The notes beneath the pieces are model-generated. The model saw nothing but the letters and a program-made list of their open reading frames with translations, made no database searches and was not told the DNA's origin. Position numbers and translations under genes: made by a program. A stretch of 64,000 nucleotides of DNA, from assembly GCA_028023455.1 (NCBI GenBank), contig JAQFVV010012442.1:558001-622000 (forward strand), in the 5' to 3' direction. The stretch comes from Epiperipatus broadwayi. Taxonomy: Eukaryota > Onychophora > Udeonychophora > Euonychophora > Peripatidae. Each line of letters begins with the position of its first letter. Position 1 is the stretch's first letter. This document shows, piece by piece, positions 1 to 17,724 of this stretch.

Positions 1-175
1 TATTAGGATATCCTAAGTTGACATTTAGTTTCCTCTTTATATGTAGAATATACAGTTCCTTTATTAACAATTATATTTCCATTTTGAAGATCTATTTTTT
101 ATAATTTTAAGGCATTCATAATTCCATTTTTAAGATCTATTTTTTTTATAATTTGAAGGCATTCAGCAAAAGATG

Positions 176-176
<1 letters not shown>

Positions 177-266
<90 letters not shown>
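177..266. repeat. (TA)n microsatellite
   Basis: About 45 uninterrupted TA units. Open frames here translate to alternating Tyr-Ile on both strands and are repeat artefacts. Confidence 0.97.
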
Positions 267-270
<4 letters not shown>

Positions 271-856
271 CACAAGTGCATTTTATCTACCCCATGATAA
301 ATTGGTGTTCTACCCACTTTGCATTTTTTTTATAATGTAAAGTACATTAAATTTAATTGAAGTTTTTATAAACATGTTCTTTTTTTTTGAAATGCAGTTT
401 ATATTTTAGAATATGGAATTCAAACAATTTTTATAGAACACAAAAATATATTCCAATTACTTTCTTTAAACAAATATTAGAAATTTCTTCTAATGAGTAT
501 TAAATTGTTCAAAATATAGATGTTATCTTATAATGTTCTTTTAAATTGAAGATATTATAATTTTTTATGAGGATATAGCTGACAAAAAATAGAATCCCTA
601 GTCTTCTAATAAAAAGAATAGAATTAATATATTATATCTTGCTCCATCAACTTGCTGAAGCATACACATTCTACATTGTTGCAATAACAATTCAATATTA
701 ATACACCAAGTTAATTTTATTTCCTTTAATTCTATAAACTATGTGAATTCAAAGGTCATTTATCACCTTGTCAACCATATTTTGTTAAAGTCTTTATTCA
801 TTTTAAAGAATGAAAATTAGTAACTTACTAAATTGTTGATTATATGTATGTATTAG

Positions 857-902
857 TATATATATATATACTCCTACAATGTATATATATATATATATAT
901 AT
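857..902. repeat. (TA)n microsatellite, interrupted
   Basis: Two short TA runs (857-871 and 881-902) separated by a 9-base unique spacer. Confidence 0.9.
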
Positions 903-1681
903 TGATTACTTATTTTTTCCAATAACCACATGATTAAAAATAATTAAATGTCTGTATAGTGAGGCAAATATTTCGACTTTGAGATTAAATTCAATGTGGA
1001 AGCTCTTCCTACATATATCATTTTGTTCAGTAGACTATTAAGTTTCAATAGATTAGTAAGTTCTAAAATAAGTGAAATATGTTTATCATGTTATAGATAA
1101 GAAGAAACAATAAAACATTGTCTACTCATTGTCTAGTTGTATAAAGTAGAACATTCTTACAAGGACAATCATCAAATTATCAACCCCTCCATTTCCATAT
1201 TAATAATTGGCTTAAATGGGTTACTTTCAAAAATAATAATTATTATATTTTTTTTTATTTTCCACTTAATCGTTTCTGAGATGCAACTTGTACTTCAGTC
1301 TGACATTTCCAAAGTTATCACCTCTTTTTTATAATAAACTAGAGAAAAGTAAAATACCTGTTCAAATTAAGGCACCTCATGACATTTTTGCAACCACATA
1401 GAACTTATTCTCACTTCTTCTAGCGCTGTAATCATTGAATTCTATCTATAGTAATTTAAAATATGTTTCTGTCTTTTGTAAATATATTATGTTAATAGTA
1501 ATGTATTTATGACATGTACAAAATCTATGATAATCCATACATCAACAATATACTTACTATGTAATCTAATAATTATTAAAATATAATCATTGTTATCATA
1601 AAAGATGTTGTGGACATGGTAGTGGTTGTGGTGGTGTTAGCATTAGTAGAAATAGTAGAAGTTACAGGAGGAGAAGAATGG

Positions 1682-6238
<4,557 letters not shown>

Positions 6239-7488
6239 ATGACAATTATAATACAAGAGCAATTAATAACTGCAATTAAAAAGGTGACAACTTCATTTTC
6301 AAAAGCATATCTTTCATTACATAGTAAAATATCACTCAATAACATATTAATTTTCCCAAAAATAAATTACTATGCAATTATCATTAAATTTACTAACGCA
6401 TTTAAGAAAAAAATTAACTCCTTTTACACAAAACTCATATGGAATAATAAGGCAGTGGTAATAATTATCAAAAGTCTGCAAAAACATTCAAAACTAAATG
6501 GCCTGTCATTACGCTGCATTTAAACATTCTATTACCAAAAAACTCGTAATGCAATAATGAAACTTTATACGACATATGAAAATTTCCAAGTGTTTCTTTC
6601 AATATCACCTACAGACACTCCACCTCCTATTAAAAATAAATTTATTAACAATCTAATAAAAACAATATTCAAACATAAAGTACCTGCTACAAACCTTTTC
6701 TCAATTAAAATTAAGTATTGGGAAGCACACTACATAACAACTGATTCCAATCCCCTTGAAATTCCCATTAGCTTAATTAATATCTCGAATAATTCTTTAA
6801 TCCAAAAATTTAAATTCTGGTATTTGGAGCCTAATTTCTTAGATTTTTTAATAAAAATCAACCTTAGAGCTTTACCTACCGATGCTTTTCTGTCTGGAAG
6901 ATGGAGACCTCCAAACATAGATGTCATTTGTCAATTATATAATAAAGAAGAAGAAACAACGGAACATTTTATTTGTCAGTGTACTTCCCTCAAAACATAT
7001 CAATAACTAATTGTAGATATAAGCCCATAATCCAAAATGCTCATTGACAGTATTGATAGAAAATATTCAAAGAGGGTTGTTTCCAACAATAAGAATAACA
7101 ATCTTTCGACTATACACACTCTGGTTTATGAGATGCCACTTTATATTCAATCCCACATCTCGTAAACTTAAATCACTTTTTCTCAATAAGTTAGAAAAAA
7201 TTAAAACAAGAGATCAGGCACTAGCTCCAATATATATAGTATCAGTCACTTAGAGTTTGATCAAATTACCAACACCACTGTGAAATATGAATCACATATT
7301 TGCTGCACCTTAAGTGAGAGTTTTGTTGTCATATATGTATTTAATATTGTTACTTATATTGATTAATTTTCTTCCTCATTTTTTTCAACATTATTAATGT
7401 AAAAATATTTCATGTATATATAATACTTATTTTGTTAATAATTTTCAATTCTAAATTGTAGATCAGGAAAATGAAAAAAAAAAAAAAA
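6239..7488 (+). pseudogene. 3' part of L1/Tx1-like LINE (ORF2 C-terminus), decayed
   Basis: What is seen: consecutive open frames (to 6523, 6557-7006, 7044-7253) read as one protein broken by stops and frame changes. The first has an F-x-K-L-I-W-N-N-K block typical of the region behind the reverse transcriptase in L1/Tx1-clade LINEs. The middle frame aligns by eye with the minus-strand LINE at 39-42 kb (shared IS/TPTD-PP, FWYLEP/IWYLDP, DF-I-KLNL-AL-T). It ends in a CCHC zinc-knuckle-like motif of the RT zinc-binding type (C, then E-E-T-T-E-H-F, then C) in which the second cysteine is tyrosine. The last frame shares N-K-L-E-K-x-K-x-R-D with the other copy. A run of 15 A at 7474-7488 marks the 3' end. 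The copy is 5'-truncated at the microsatellite and is dead. L1 and Tx1 clades cannot be separated from this part alone. Confidence 0.85.
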
Positions 7489-9023
7489 TAACAATTTAAC
7501 ATGACAGAATATAATTTAACCTTGAATAAATATAATAATTTCCCTCTTGGAATTATTATAATTTATAATAACAAATGAACAATCGTTTTCAGTTCATAGC
7601 AAGATTTTCTGTTTTTTGTTGTTTTTTTTCAGTGCACATGCACTAATGTAATATGGTTATTATAGTCTAGCATCCAATGGATTCGGCATATCTGATCGAT
7701 TTTTTTATTTGTTTCATTAAAATTTGCATTTATTCAAAATTATTTCTCTGGATTCTTGTATTTTAGTTTTGTTTTGTTTTTTTCGTAATATTTTTTTAAA
7801 AAATATTGCCTTTGGTAAAGTGATGTGATGGTTGAAAGCAAATATTCTTCAATATTGACAGAATGAATTCCATAATTTACAGATTTAAGGGATGTGTTTT
7901 TATTTTCTCACTAGATATGAAATCGTTTGGGAGAAATACACACTTATAAAATTAACCAGACATAATAAGGATAATTATATAATAAATTATATTTTTACGG
8001 AAGAAATTACATAAAAGTCATCATTCTTTGCCTGCTATTTTGTAGATACTTCCTTCACAAATCTCAACTTTTGGAATTTTTATCAGCAACACTAATTTCT
8101 TTATTTCATTTTTCCACTGACATATATGTTCTTTTCAGATTGTCTTAGATACTTCTAAAAAGGAAAACAGATTTTGATTTATTTTGTAATTAACTTTATT
8201 ACTGTATTCTTTATGATCAGATATCTGATATAGTCTTCTAAATTAATTTTTGGCTTATTTTTTAATACTACTTCAAACTCTTCGTTTTCTTTTATATAGT
8301 TGTTAATAGAATGCAAATTACATTTATCTTAGGTTTTTATTCCTATTACTATATAAAATGGTAATTAATCAAATTTAACAAAAACTTATCAAAATATTTA
8401 GAACAAATATCTGTTTGTTTTTATTCATTTAATTAAAAGAATGCATATTCATGATTTTAATATATTTTTTTAATTAATATATGGTTTCAATTATTAAATT
8501 AAAGTAAACGGCATTATGTATTTAACTTAAATTGTAGAGACACTAGTAAGTATGTAAATAAATTATCAATGTTTAATATATTTAAAGAAAAATTTTTTTC
8601 TTTTCTATTTATTTCTTTTTTTCGTTGCAATGTTAATAGCATTTGTACATTAAAAATCATTTCTTTTCAAATTGGTTTACATTTGGCTATTTTATGATAG
8701 CCTATGTATGTGAGTATAAATGTATGTGCAGATAAGAGAGATATTTTGTTTCTTGCCTAGGGATGCTATGTGATCTTGTAGCGGTCTAGGTATGTCATAT
8801 AAAATAGACGGAATGCATATCGCTAGCTGAAAATTCAATTATAAGATGTCAATTCATCATCCCCAACTACCATAATCACATACACACACTTTATTAATTC
8901 ACAATAAGTTGAATGTGTTTTTGACTTTATTTCACTATCTTCAATTTATAGTCTATTTTTTTTTACATTAAGCCATTGTATTTCCTTATTCCATCCATTC
9001 CATTCACCTATAGTTAGTACATA

Positions 9024-9084
<61 letters not shown>

Positions 9085-10009
9085 TGTATATCATATATAT
9101 ATATATATATATATATATTCGGGATACAGTTTAATATGAAATCTGTCTATCTACCATTATCATTTTCAGCAATGTCTAGTTAAACTCCACATCAGACTTA
9201 ATTCTTTCAATAGCAACAGTAGTATCTGTTTATTATCTTAATCATATGTTTCAGATATGACCTCTTCTTGCTATGTCTAACACATATCTTTCCATATTTC
9301 TTTGAGTATTATGAAGTTTCTTTATTATTATTTTATGAAGTTCATCGGATGCACTTATAAGAACGGGTATAATACATTTCTTAATAAATCTTACTTTTCA
9401 GATATATAATTATATTTTATCTACTTATGAAGTTTATTGTGATGTTAACACTCAAACCAAGTTCAATTTTATGATTATTTTTTGATAATCGAACTGAGGT
9501 TCTTGTAGCAGTAAACTTCATTTAATTCATCATTATCAATCTTTATTTTCTTTTTTGAACAAAATCCATTGAATGGAACCTGGTAGTCTTTGCTAATACA
9601 ATTTTACTTTATCAGGTAAGTTTTGCCATATATTCTGAAAGCTGTGAAACATTATTTTCAAGTGTAACTGCATTATCTGGAGAAAATTGATGACTTGAAT
9701 AATATCTATTCAATTTTGATCCAACAACTTTCATTTTGTTTCCCAAATTTTTTTTGAAAAACTGATGTAAACAAGTTTGGAGATATGAATATTTCCCTGT
9801 TTCCCATCCTTCTTTATCATGTTAGTTTTCTTGCTATAAGCATGTAATTTAATCATTGTTGATGTATTTCTATAAATATAATTCATATTGTTACAATATC
9901 GCATACTTATGTTTTAATAGAAATAAAACTAACTAATTTATTTTAAACCTTGTATTTTATACTTCGCTCAATAATTTGATATGATTGAGTAAAATCTGAT
10001 GTAGACGAG
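7489..10009. other. AT-rich non-coding stretch
   Basis: No gene seen. It has a (TA)n tract at 9028-9119, several T-rich runs and a small lower-AT patch around 8700-8900 with no recognisable coding signal. Confidence 0.6.
9028..9119. repeat. (TA)n microsatellite
   Basis: TA tract with one short interruption (CTGTATATC) near 9084. Confidence 0.95.
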
Positions 10010-10053
<44 letters not shown>

Positions 10054-10067
10054 GAGTTGTGTCTATA

Positions 10068-10142
<75 letters not shown>
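10010..10142. repeat. Double (TA)n tract with duplicated flank
   Basis: Two TA runs (10010-10052 and 10071-10142) separated by a short unique piece. The word ACGAGTT occurs just before the first run and again just after it, a small direct duplication of the flank across the tract. Confidence 0.9.
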
Positions 10143-10144
<2 letters not shown>

Positions 10145-10244
10145 CAGAAGTGACACAATGTATATATACATTGTAATAGTACATGGGTTTTCATAAAAAA
10201 GAGGGTGTGCATCTCAGTACAATCAGACTTAGGGTTTTTAGGTA

Positions 10245-10485
10245 GAATGCTGGGGATAAAACAATGAAATTTGAAGACCATGATTACATATATCTTTACT
10301 ATGCTAGCTCAATAATTATTAGATAAATTTAGATGTAATTTAGACTAGTTCCTCCACCACCCATTCTCTTTTGGCCACCATTATATCATGATATTCGAAC
10401 TCATGGAGAACTTGCAATTGGCTATCTCAGGGATGGTTTTTATTGTCATTTACGATTATGCCTTTATATAAGCAATGATATATAT
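10245..10485 (+). repeat. Interspersed repeat, block X (copy 1)
   Basis: Begins near AATGCTGGGGATAAAACAA and ends at CTTTATATAAGCAATGA. It matches 23115-23352 at roughly 80-85 percent by eye, with small indels. In copy 2 the block continues into Y and Z; here it is followed by an inverted Y. Confidence 0.8.
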
Positions 10486-10493
10486 ATATATTG

Positions 10494-11580
<1,087 letters not shown>

Positions 11581-11582
11581 CA

Positions 11583-12044
11583 ATGATTAAGTAGGGAGAT
11601 CAAATTACTTATTCAATAATGTTTAATAACAGTAAAAATGTATTATTACAAAATAAATAAAATAATAATGCAAAATAAAAAAAGAAATGTTTACCATTTT
11701 GAAAGACTAATAACTGATATCTCCATTCCATATCCCATGATAAATTTTCACACCTTGTCAAGCTTTTCTAAAGAAAATATTATAATTCAAACTAACATAT
11801 ATAAAATATATAACAATAAATGAATTCAAAAGATTAATAATTTAAATGACTTATTAATACATTTATAGCCATTTTTCATTTGTAATAAACATGAATATAT
11901 AATTATGTTTACTATATTAATTAGTAAAAATAATAACTTTCTTTAACAAATATTTGTTACATGATAATCAAAATTTAGTTCAACTAATTTAAATGAGTTC
12001 TGTCAAACTTTTAAATTGGTTTATAAAATATAAAGTTTAATATA
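11583..12044 (+). repeat. Interspersed repeat, blocks Y and Z (copy 1)
   Basis: Matches 23456-23925 in order, including TTTGAAAGACTAATAACTGAT and AAATGACTTATTAA. With block X at 10245-10485 it makes one repeat copy that has been split by the inverted-Y/(TA)n/R400 block. Confidence 0.8.
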
Positions 12045-12053
12045 TATATATAT

Positions 12054-14400
12054 TGTAACGATCCGGAGAATAGATCTTAACATTATCTGCACTACAGGGC
12101 ACCATCTAGGCATTTGAACCTAGAAAAATTTATAAAGTAGGCAGATACGTATGTCAAAAAAAAAATTTTTTAAATTTTATTTATAAATTTTGATTCCGGT
12201 CGTTAGCCCATGTCACTAGCTCAGGGCATAGCAGAGATTTAATAATATAATAAATTATCTAATTATATTTCAATATTAAAAAAATAAATAAAATAAGCAA
12301 ATGCCAGTAATTAACATACAAAAATTTATTTACGCATATATATTATATTTACGCATATATATATATAATATTTAACATTATTATTTTAATATGTTTACTT
12401 TAACATTTATCATTATTTTTACTTTTATCTTAGATTTTTAATTTTCATTTTAAATTTTATACTATTATTAGTTTGCACAGATTTGTTTAAAAATGTTGAG
12501 TATAGATCGGTTACATAGATTCCATGGTCAAAAACATTTCAAAATAAACATAAACGATCAAAATACAAAATCATTGGTACCATCAATTGCAGAGGGAAAT
12601 TTATAAGTAACCCAATAGCATTCACCATAAGATGCTTGCATTGTCACCAATAACTTAAAAGACATCCAAATAAATACATTTTAGATACTCACCGTAAGGT
12701 ATCAGTATTTACCGAATGTCTATATATATTTTGATTGAATATGAAAACCAAAACATAATTAGCCAGTAACGAATCCATGCATGCATCTATAAACAACTTA
12801 AATTTAATGCAGTTTTATTTAGTGTCAAGTATGAATAGACTACATAGATTTGCATTTGAGGATAAAACATTCTATCCCCATTTAACCTTAGGCTAAAAGT
12901 TAGCAGTCAACCTGGTGTCAATCCATCTGATATATTGATGTATTCAATGTAATATGAATATGGCAACACAAAATAGGTTAAGATAAGACATTGACTCTCA
13001 TTAGATAGGAATATTACATCTATCTAATGAGAAGAACAATAAAAAAACTCCATAGAAACAGATTGCAGTCATTTTGACGACTTACGATCGCATTCCCTAG
13101 GCAAAAGGAAGTGTGCAGTGTACACAAGTGATTCTGCCCATAGCGAATCTTGCATTACATCTATCAACTACATCAATATATCCAATCCATTGACCCAATT
13201 CAACAATGACATTAATAACCTAAGATTACCCTCACCAATATAACTTTACAAATCTATACAGCCATTCACGCCCGACTTAAGTTTATCATTGATATATTTT
13301 AATTTCTCGGAAAACAGAAATCATAATAAAACTTAAAGAACAAAAAAATATAAATGGAAATGATTTTACAAAAGAAATACATCAAATAACATTTTAACTA
13401 CTTTAGTCAGATAGGAAATTCTTATATTTATAAATATTGAAAAGTTTAGTATTTAGAGTTCTTTTGTTTAGAAATGTTCATAAATTATTTATATTTAAAG
13501 CTGAGAATTCAAAAAGTTCTTATGATTTCAAAATGTTCCTTTTTTCCATTGCTTGCCATTTGGAATCCACATTAAATCTCCTGATGATCCTGTTGTCCTC
13601 AGTATAAGAAAAGCGATGTTTCATTTCTTTTTTTTTTCTTTTTTTTAATAACCGAAGGGATTGAAGAGTGCATCTTTTCAATCCCTTCTCCTTCAACTCT
13701 GCACTAACACATATAGTCACATCTCCTCCTTCTAATTAATTAAACAAATCACCTTTTTATTTCCATTTTTTTTTCTTTTTATACATAACTTTAGGATCCA
13801 AAGAATGTTATGTCATCGTTGATGATGATCTTTCCATTGAGGTCCAATTTCCCTGATGGATTTCTTTCATTGGCCATTCTGTTCCTATTGTTTTCCTATC
13901 TGACCATTGCTTATACATTTTAGATGCCCAAGGCTAGTTTACTAATTAAAATAATCATTTCCATTTTACAAAAGATTAATTAATCTGTTTTCAAACTTAA
14001 ACATATATTTTTATCTCTAAATCTTTTCTGAAAATTTAGTTTTAAAATACTTTTTCTTTAATAAAATTTTATTTTAATAATTATTTATCTATGCGATTTT
14101 ATATATATGCAAGTTTAAGATGATTTTTTTATTTTTAATTCTTAAAAAAAAAGAAGTTTTTATTGGTGAACTTTTATTCTTTTAATGTTTACTAATAAAA
14201 AACAATGTAATGTATGTATGTGCCTGTTACATATCAGTAAACTTGCTTAAAAAAAAATAAACAAAAAAAAATATTTTACTTAGGGTTAGCAATTGCGGTA
14301 CACGATTAACAAAATTTACAAAAACATCCGGTTAGTAACTTTACAACAAGACTATATACAAAAAAAATGTTGAGCATCGCTTTCCTAAGGACCATTTACA
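12054..14400 (-). repeat. LTR element 3, left (3') LTR
   Basis: On the minus strand it starts TGTAAATGGTCC next to the polypurine tract and ends GGATCGTTACA. Internal block order on the plus strand is A (12054-about 12440), B (about 12474-12815, starting TTTGCACAGAT), C (about 12819-13285, starting GTCAAGTATGAATAGAC), D. In the other LTR, B and C are in the reverse order. It contains a perfect 13-bp hairpin at 12996-13032. Confidence 0.7.
12996..13032. promoter_or_regulatory. LTR hairpin with conserved loop (copy 1)
   Basis: A perfect 13-bp stem (TCTCATTAGATAG with CTATCTAATGAGA) closes an 11-base loop GAATATTACAT. The equivalent place in the other LTR keeps the loop (GAATACTACAT) and keeps pairing, but with different stem bases. 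Role unknown. Confidence 0.6.
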
Positions 14401-14418
14401 TTCACCTCCTCCCCACAA
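14401..14418 (-). promoter_or_regulatory. Polypurine tract of LTR element 3
   Basis: On the minus strand it reads GTGGGGAGGAGGTGAA directly before TGTAAATGG, the start of the 3' LTR. This is the expected plus-strand primer site of an LTR retrotransposon, and it resembles the tract of element 2 (GGGAGGAGGGTAT). Confidence 0.65.
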
Positions 14419-14963
14419 GAATTCTATTTTTTATACATTTTATTTTTACACACGGCGTGACAAGCAAATTTTATAAATTATTTATTTAAGAGGTTGCATT
14501 GAGGTAAATATATTTTAAGGAAGATAATGGATTTATACGTGTATATTTGCAGCACAATTATTAATACCACCAACTTTTTTATGATTGATTAAAATGCTTA
14601 AATAGGATTACACTGAAGTAAATTCCCAATGGTACTCATCGTGAGGTACCACATTTACCATCATAAACATATGTGGGTGTGTGCGCCTATACACGTAAAA
14701 GCATAATATATATCAACAAAAAAAAAACATTTCAATTTCAACCTTTTGGCTTTCTCTTTTCTTTTTTTAACAAAGTACAATTTAAAATTATTTATACTTT
14801 CTTGTGTTTAATATATGTGCAATTTCTTTTTGGCAGTGCTTTTATAAAATTTGAAGTATATGACTTTATGTAACAGATAAAAGTATTTCATTTTAAAAAA
14901 AAGAAATTTACTCAGGGTATACATGGTTTTTATTAATAGATCGTCCCAAGTTGGGTGGTCTGT
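14419..14963 (-). other. Interior of LTR element 3
   Basis: About 545 bp with no gag or pol similarity. At its right end, next to the LTR, the minus strand reads a sequence with CCCAAC and TGGG in primer-binding-site positions (14942-14961), resembling a decayed site for a lysine-type tRNA primer such as those suspected in elements 1 and 2. Confidence 0.45.
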
Positions 14964-17032
14964 TGTAATGATCGAAAAGCAAGTGATGATCGAATCTAAC
15001 TGCAAACTACAATATCTGCTCTACAGGGTGCCATCTAGGCATTTAAACCTAGAAAAAATTATAGAGTAGGCAGATATGAGCTACTAAGATTCCACTTTAT
15101 TTAAATATTTAGATCGTTAGCCCAAGTCACTAGCTCAGTGGAACAGCAGAGATTATAAAATATAACTTTATATCTCAAATATAAAAAAAATAAAAGCCAC
15201 TGCCAGAAATTAACACATAAAAATATGTATTTACGCACCTATAAAATCATTCTAATTTGAGGAATAAGTTTAACATTTTATATGTTTATATTAATCTTTA
15301 ATTTTACATTTAAATAGATTTCAATAATGAGTTTAATATTTATTTAGTGAGTCAAGTATGAATAGACTATATAGATTGTATTTGAAAAGAAAATATTCTA
15401 TCCCTTATTTTACCTTAGGCCAAAAAGTTTGCAGTCAAACTGGCGTCAATCCATCTGATACATTTATGTATTCAATGTAGCATGAAAATATGACAACACA
15501 AAATACTATACTGTCAGGAATGTACATCTGAACAGTAAGTAGAGTTAGAGAAGACATTGTCTCCACCAACAGGAATACTACATCTGTTGGCAAGTAGTAC
15601 AATAAACATAAAACTCCATAGGAATGGATTGCAGTCCTTTGCCATCTTACAAACCCATCCATAGGTAAACAGAAGGTGTGTGGCATATATATGCAATCCT
15701 GCCCGTAGCAGATCTCATACTAGGTCTACTAATTACACAAATATATCCAATCCATTGAGCCAATTCAATTACGAAATGAATAACCTAAGATTACCCTCCC
15801 TTAATATAACTTTACAAAACTATATAGCCATTCACGCCCGACTTAAATTTAACATTTAAATATGTTTGCACAGATGAATTTTATAAAATTTGTTTTAAAA
15901 TGTTGAGTATAGATCTACTGCACAGATTCCATAGTTAAAAACATTTCAAAATAAACATAACCGATCAAAATGCAAAGTCATCGATAATGTCAATTGCATA
16001 GGGAATACAAAAAAATAACACAATGGTGTTCATCATAAGACACCACAGTGACATGTTGACTTATATATTCCAATCAACTATGAAACAGCAACATAATTAA
16101 CCGCTAACGAATCTATGCAATGTCTATACCCAACTTTAAATTTCATGCATTTAAATAATTTATATGATAAGTATTAATACAATAAATAATTTATACAATA
16201 AGCAAAAAAATGGAAATGATGTTTATCAATGCAAAACATATAAATGTAAACATTTTCAATCGATTTTAAACTTAAAAGTCAGATATAAGTTCATAAGCTT
16301 GAACGAAAGTTCTTAATTATTTTTAAATTTTAGAGTTCATGTCAATAGCTTACAGTAGAAGAAATCATTGCTCTTGATGTAAATTTCCATGGAGTCTTTA
16401 TTTGAAAACTCGATCAGATGTTATGGAGGTAGCATTAGCTGGTTCATTTTGGTATCACAGTCACTTCATTTTTTAAAATAGAGAGAGAGTGTGATGTGTG
16501 TGTCCTATCACCGACCCTCAAAAACAAACCGGAAAAACTGATTGGAACTCAATATTTTTATTTTTATAGTCCTCCTATGGATTCCATGAACAAAGATGTC
16601 ACTGTTCCATTTTTTCGTTATGGTCTGGGCCTTTATTTGCTGCTTCTATATTGGACAAGCTAATTCTTTATTTCTTATCTAAATTTGATCTGACTATTTA
16701 ATTACACAGCTTTTGGATAATTAATAAACAATCATTTCCATTTACAGATTATTATGAATTAATTAATACCTGTTTTTATTTTTTACTTCTGTTATTTTTT
16801 TAAAACTATTTTTATATTTAAATCTTTTTTATATAAAAAAAGTAAGTTCAAATACCTTTTTTTATTTATAAAAAAAAATATTTTTAAAGTTTAGCATCTG
16901 TGTGAATATATACGTTTAACAAACATTTTAATTTTAGCGTTTAGTTGTTTTTTTCAATAGATTTTATTTTTATTTGCAAACTTTAAGATTTTATTTTAAA
17001 TTAATGTAACAACATATTTATATATCGTTACA
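14964..17032 (-). repeat. LTR element 3, right (5') LTR
   Basis: Plus-strand start TGTAATGATCG and end CGTTACA. Block order on the plus strand is A, C (about 15350-15850), B (about 15863-16150), D, that is with B and C exchanged relative to the left LTR. It carries two neighbouring hairpins (15510-15536 and 15566-15590) with the same loop family as the left LTR. The outer end may be truncated or diverged. Antisense open frames at 15435-15696 are not conserved in the other LTR and are not called. Confidence 0.65.
15510..15590. promoter_or_regulatory. Two tandem LTR hairpins with conserved loop (copy 2)
   Basis: Hairpin one: ACTGTCAG / loop GAATGTACAT / CTGAACAGT (one bulge). Hairpin two: CCAACAG / loop GAATACTACAT / CTGTTGG. 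Both stems close with CAG/CTG, and the loops follow GAAT-N2 or 3-ACAT. Relative to the left LTR, hairpin two shows four compensatory pair changes. Confidence 0.55.
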
Positions 17033-17107
17033 ATATATTAATTTTAATAATTTATACCAGAAATGTCATTTTTTAAACTAGTACTATTATCATCAATTTT
17101 TTTTAAA

Positions 17108-17460
17108 ATTTCTGTCCATTTTACTCATAAACATTTGTAATATTTGCATTATAGCTGTGCTATTGTCTATAACCTGCATTACATCAACATTAAGTGTTTA
17201 GTTAATCTCAATTCTAGATTGTTGAGCTAGATAATCTTCAAATGTATTTTGTCTTTGAAATAGCATTTGATCTAAATTTTGTGTTTGTAGAGGGTATTCA
17301 ACTATAATTGTAGAACCAACAGATGTTTGTACTAATGATGATTATTCCATAGTATTATTATTATTATCATCACTATGTTAATTTTGCATATCATCTTGTA
17401 TTTCATTAGAATATTCTGTAGTTTTGTTTACAAACATTTCCCACTACTAAGTATCATTAA
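17108..17460 (-). pseudogene. Decayed open frame, unknown protein
   Basis: Read on the minus strand one frame is coding-like over about 115 codons with only three or four stops. It includes the stretches W-E-M-F-V-N-K-T-T-E-Y-S, Y-P-L-Q-T-Q-N-L-D-Q-M-L and I-M-Q-I-L-Q-M-F-M-S-K-M. The translation is rich in Q, N, D and T and is normal in composition, unlike the surrounding AT-rich frames. It is reminiscent of the C-terminal part of Myb/SANT-like regulatory proteins carried by some DNA transposons, but no diagnostic motif is present and no family is claimed. It begins about 75 bp past the end of LTR element 3 and is cut by the (TA)n tract on the other side. Confidence 0.4.
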
Positions 17461-17487
17461 TTTAACTTAATTCAAATATTTATAAAG

Positions 17488-17720
<233 letters not shown>

Positions 17721-17724
<4 letters not shown>

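Larger units (their letters stand above)
1..1681. other. AT-rich non-coding stretch
   Basis: No gene is recognised. Apart from the (TA)n tracts at 177-266 and 857-902 this is ordinary AT-rich DNA. A short open frame at 1137-1334 has low-complexity I/F-rich translation and no recognisable domain, so it is not called. Confidence 0.6.
12054..17032 (-). mobile_element. LTR element 3: old non-autonomous LTR retrotransposon
   Basis: Two long direct repeats (12054-14400 and about 14964-17032) start TGTAACGATC and TGTAATGATCG on the plus strand and share many collinear words. Read on the minus strand they end in the same U5-type terminus (GTTACA or ATTACA) as LTR elements 1 and 2. Next to the right LTR lies a primer-binding-like stretch, and next to the left LTR a strong polypurine tract, both oriented for the minus strand. 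The interior (14401-14963) is only about 560 bp and has no recognisable protein. Both outer flanks are (TA)n, so a 4-bp ATAT target duplication is possible but not provable. The LTRs are well diverged, so the element is old. The right outer boundary is uncertain by about 150 bp. Confidence 0.7.

Noticed and set aside
13520-15696. Minus-strand frames inside the LTRs of element 3 as genes
   Set aside because: The equivalent region in the other LTR is full of stops and the translations do not agree, so they are chance frames.
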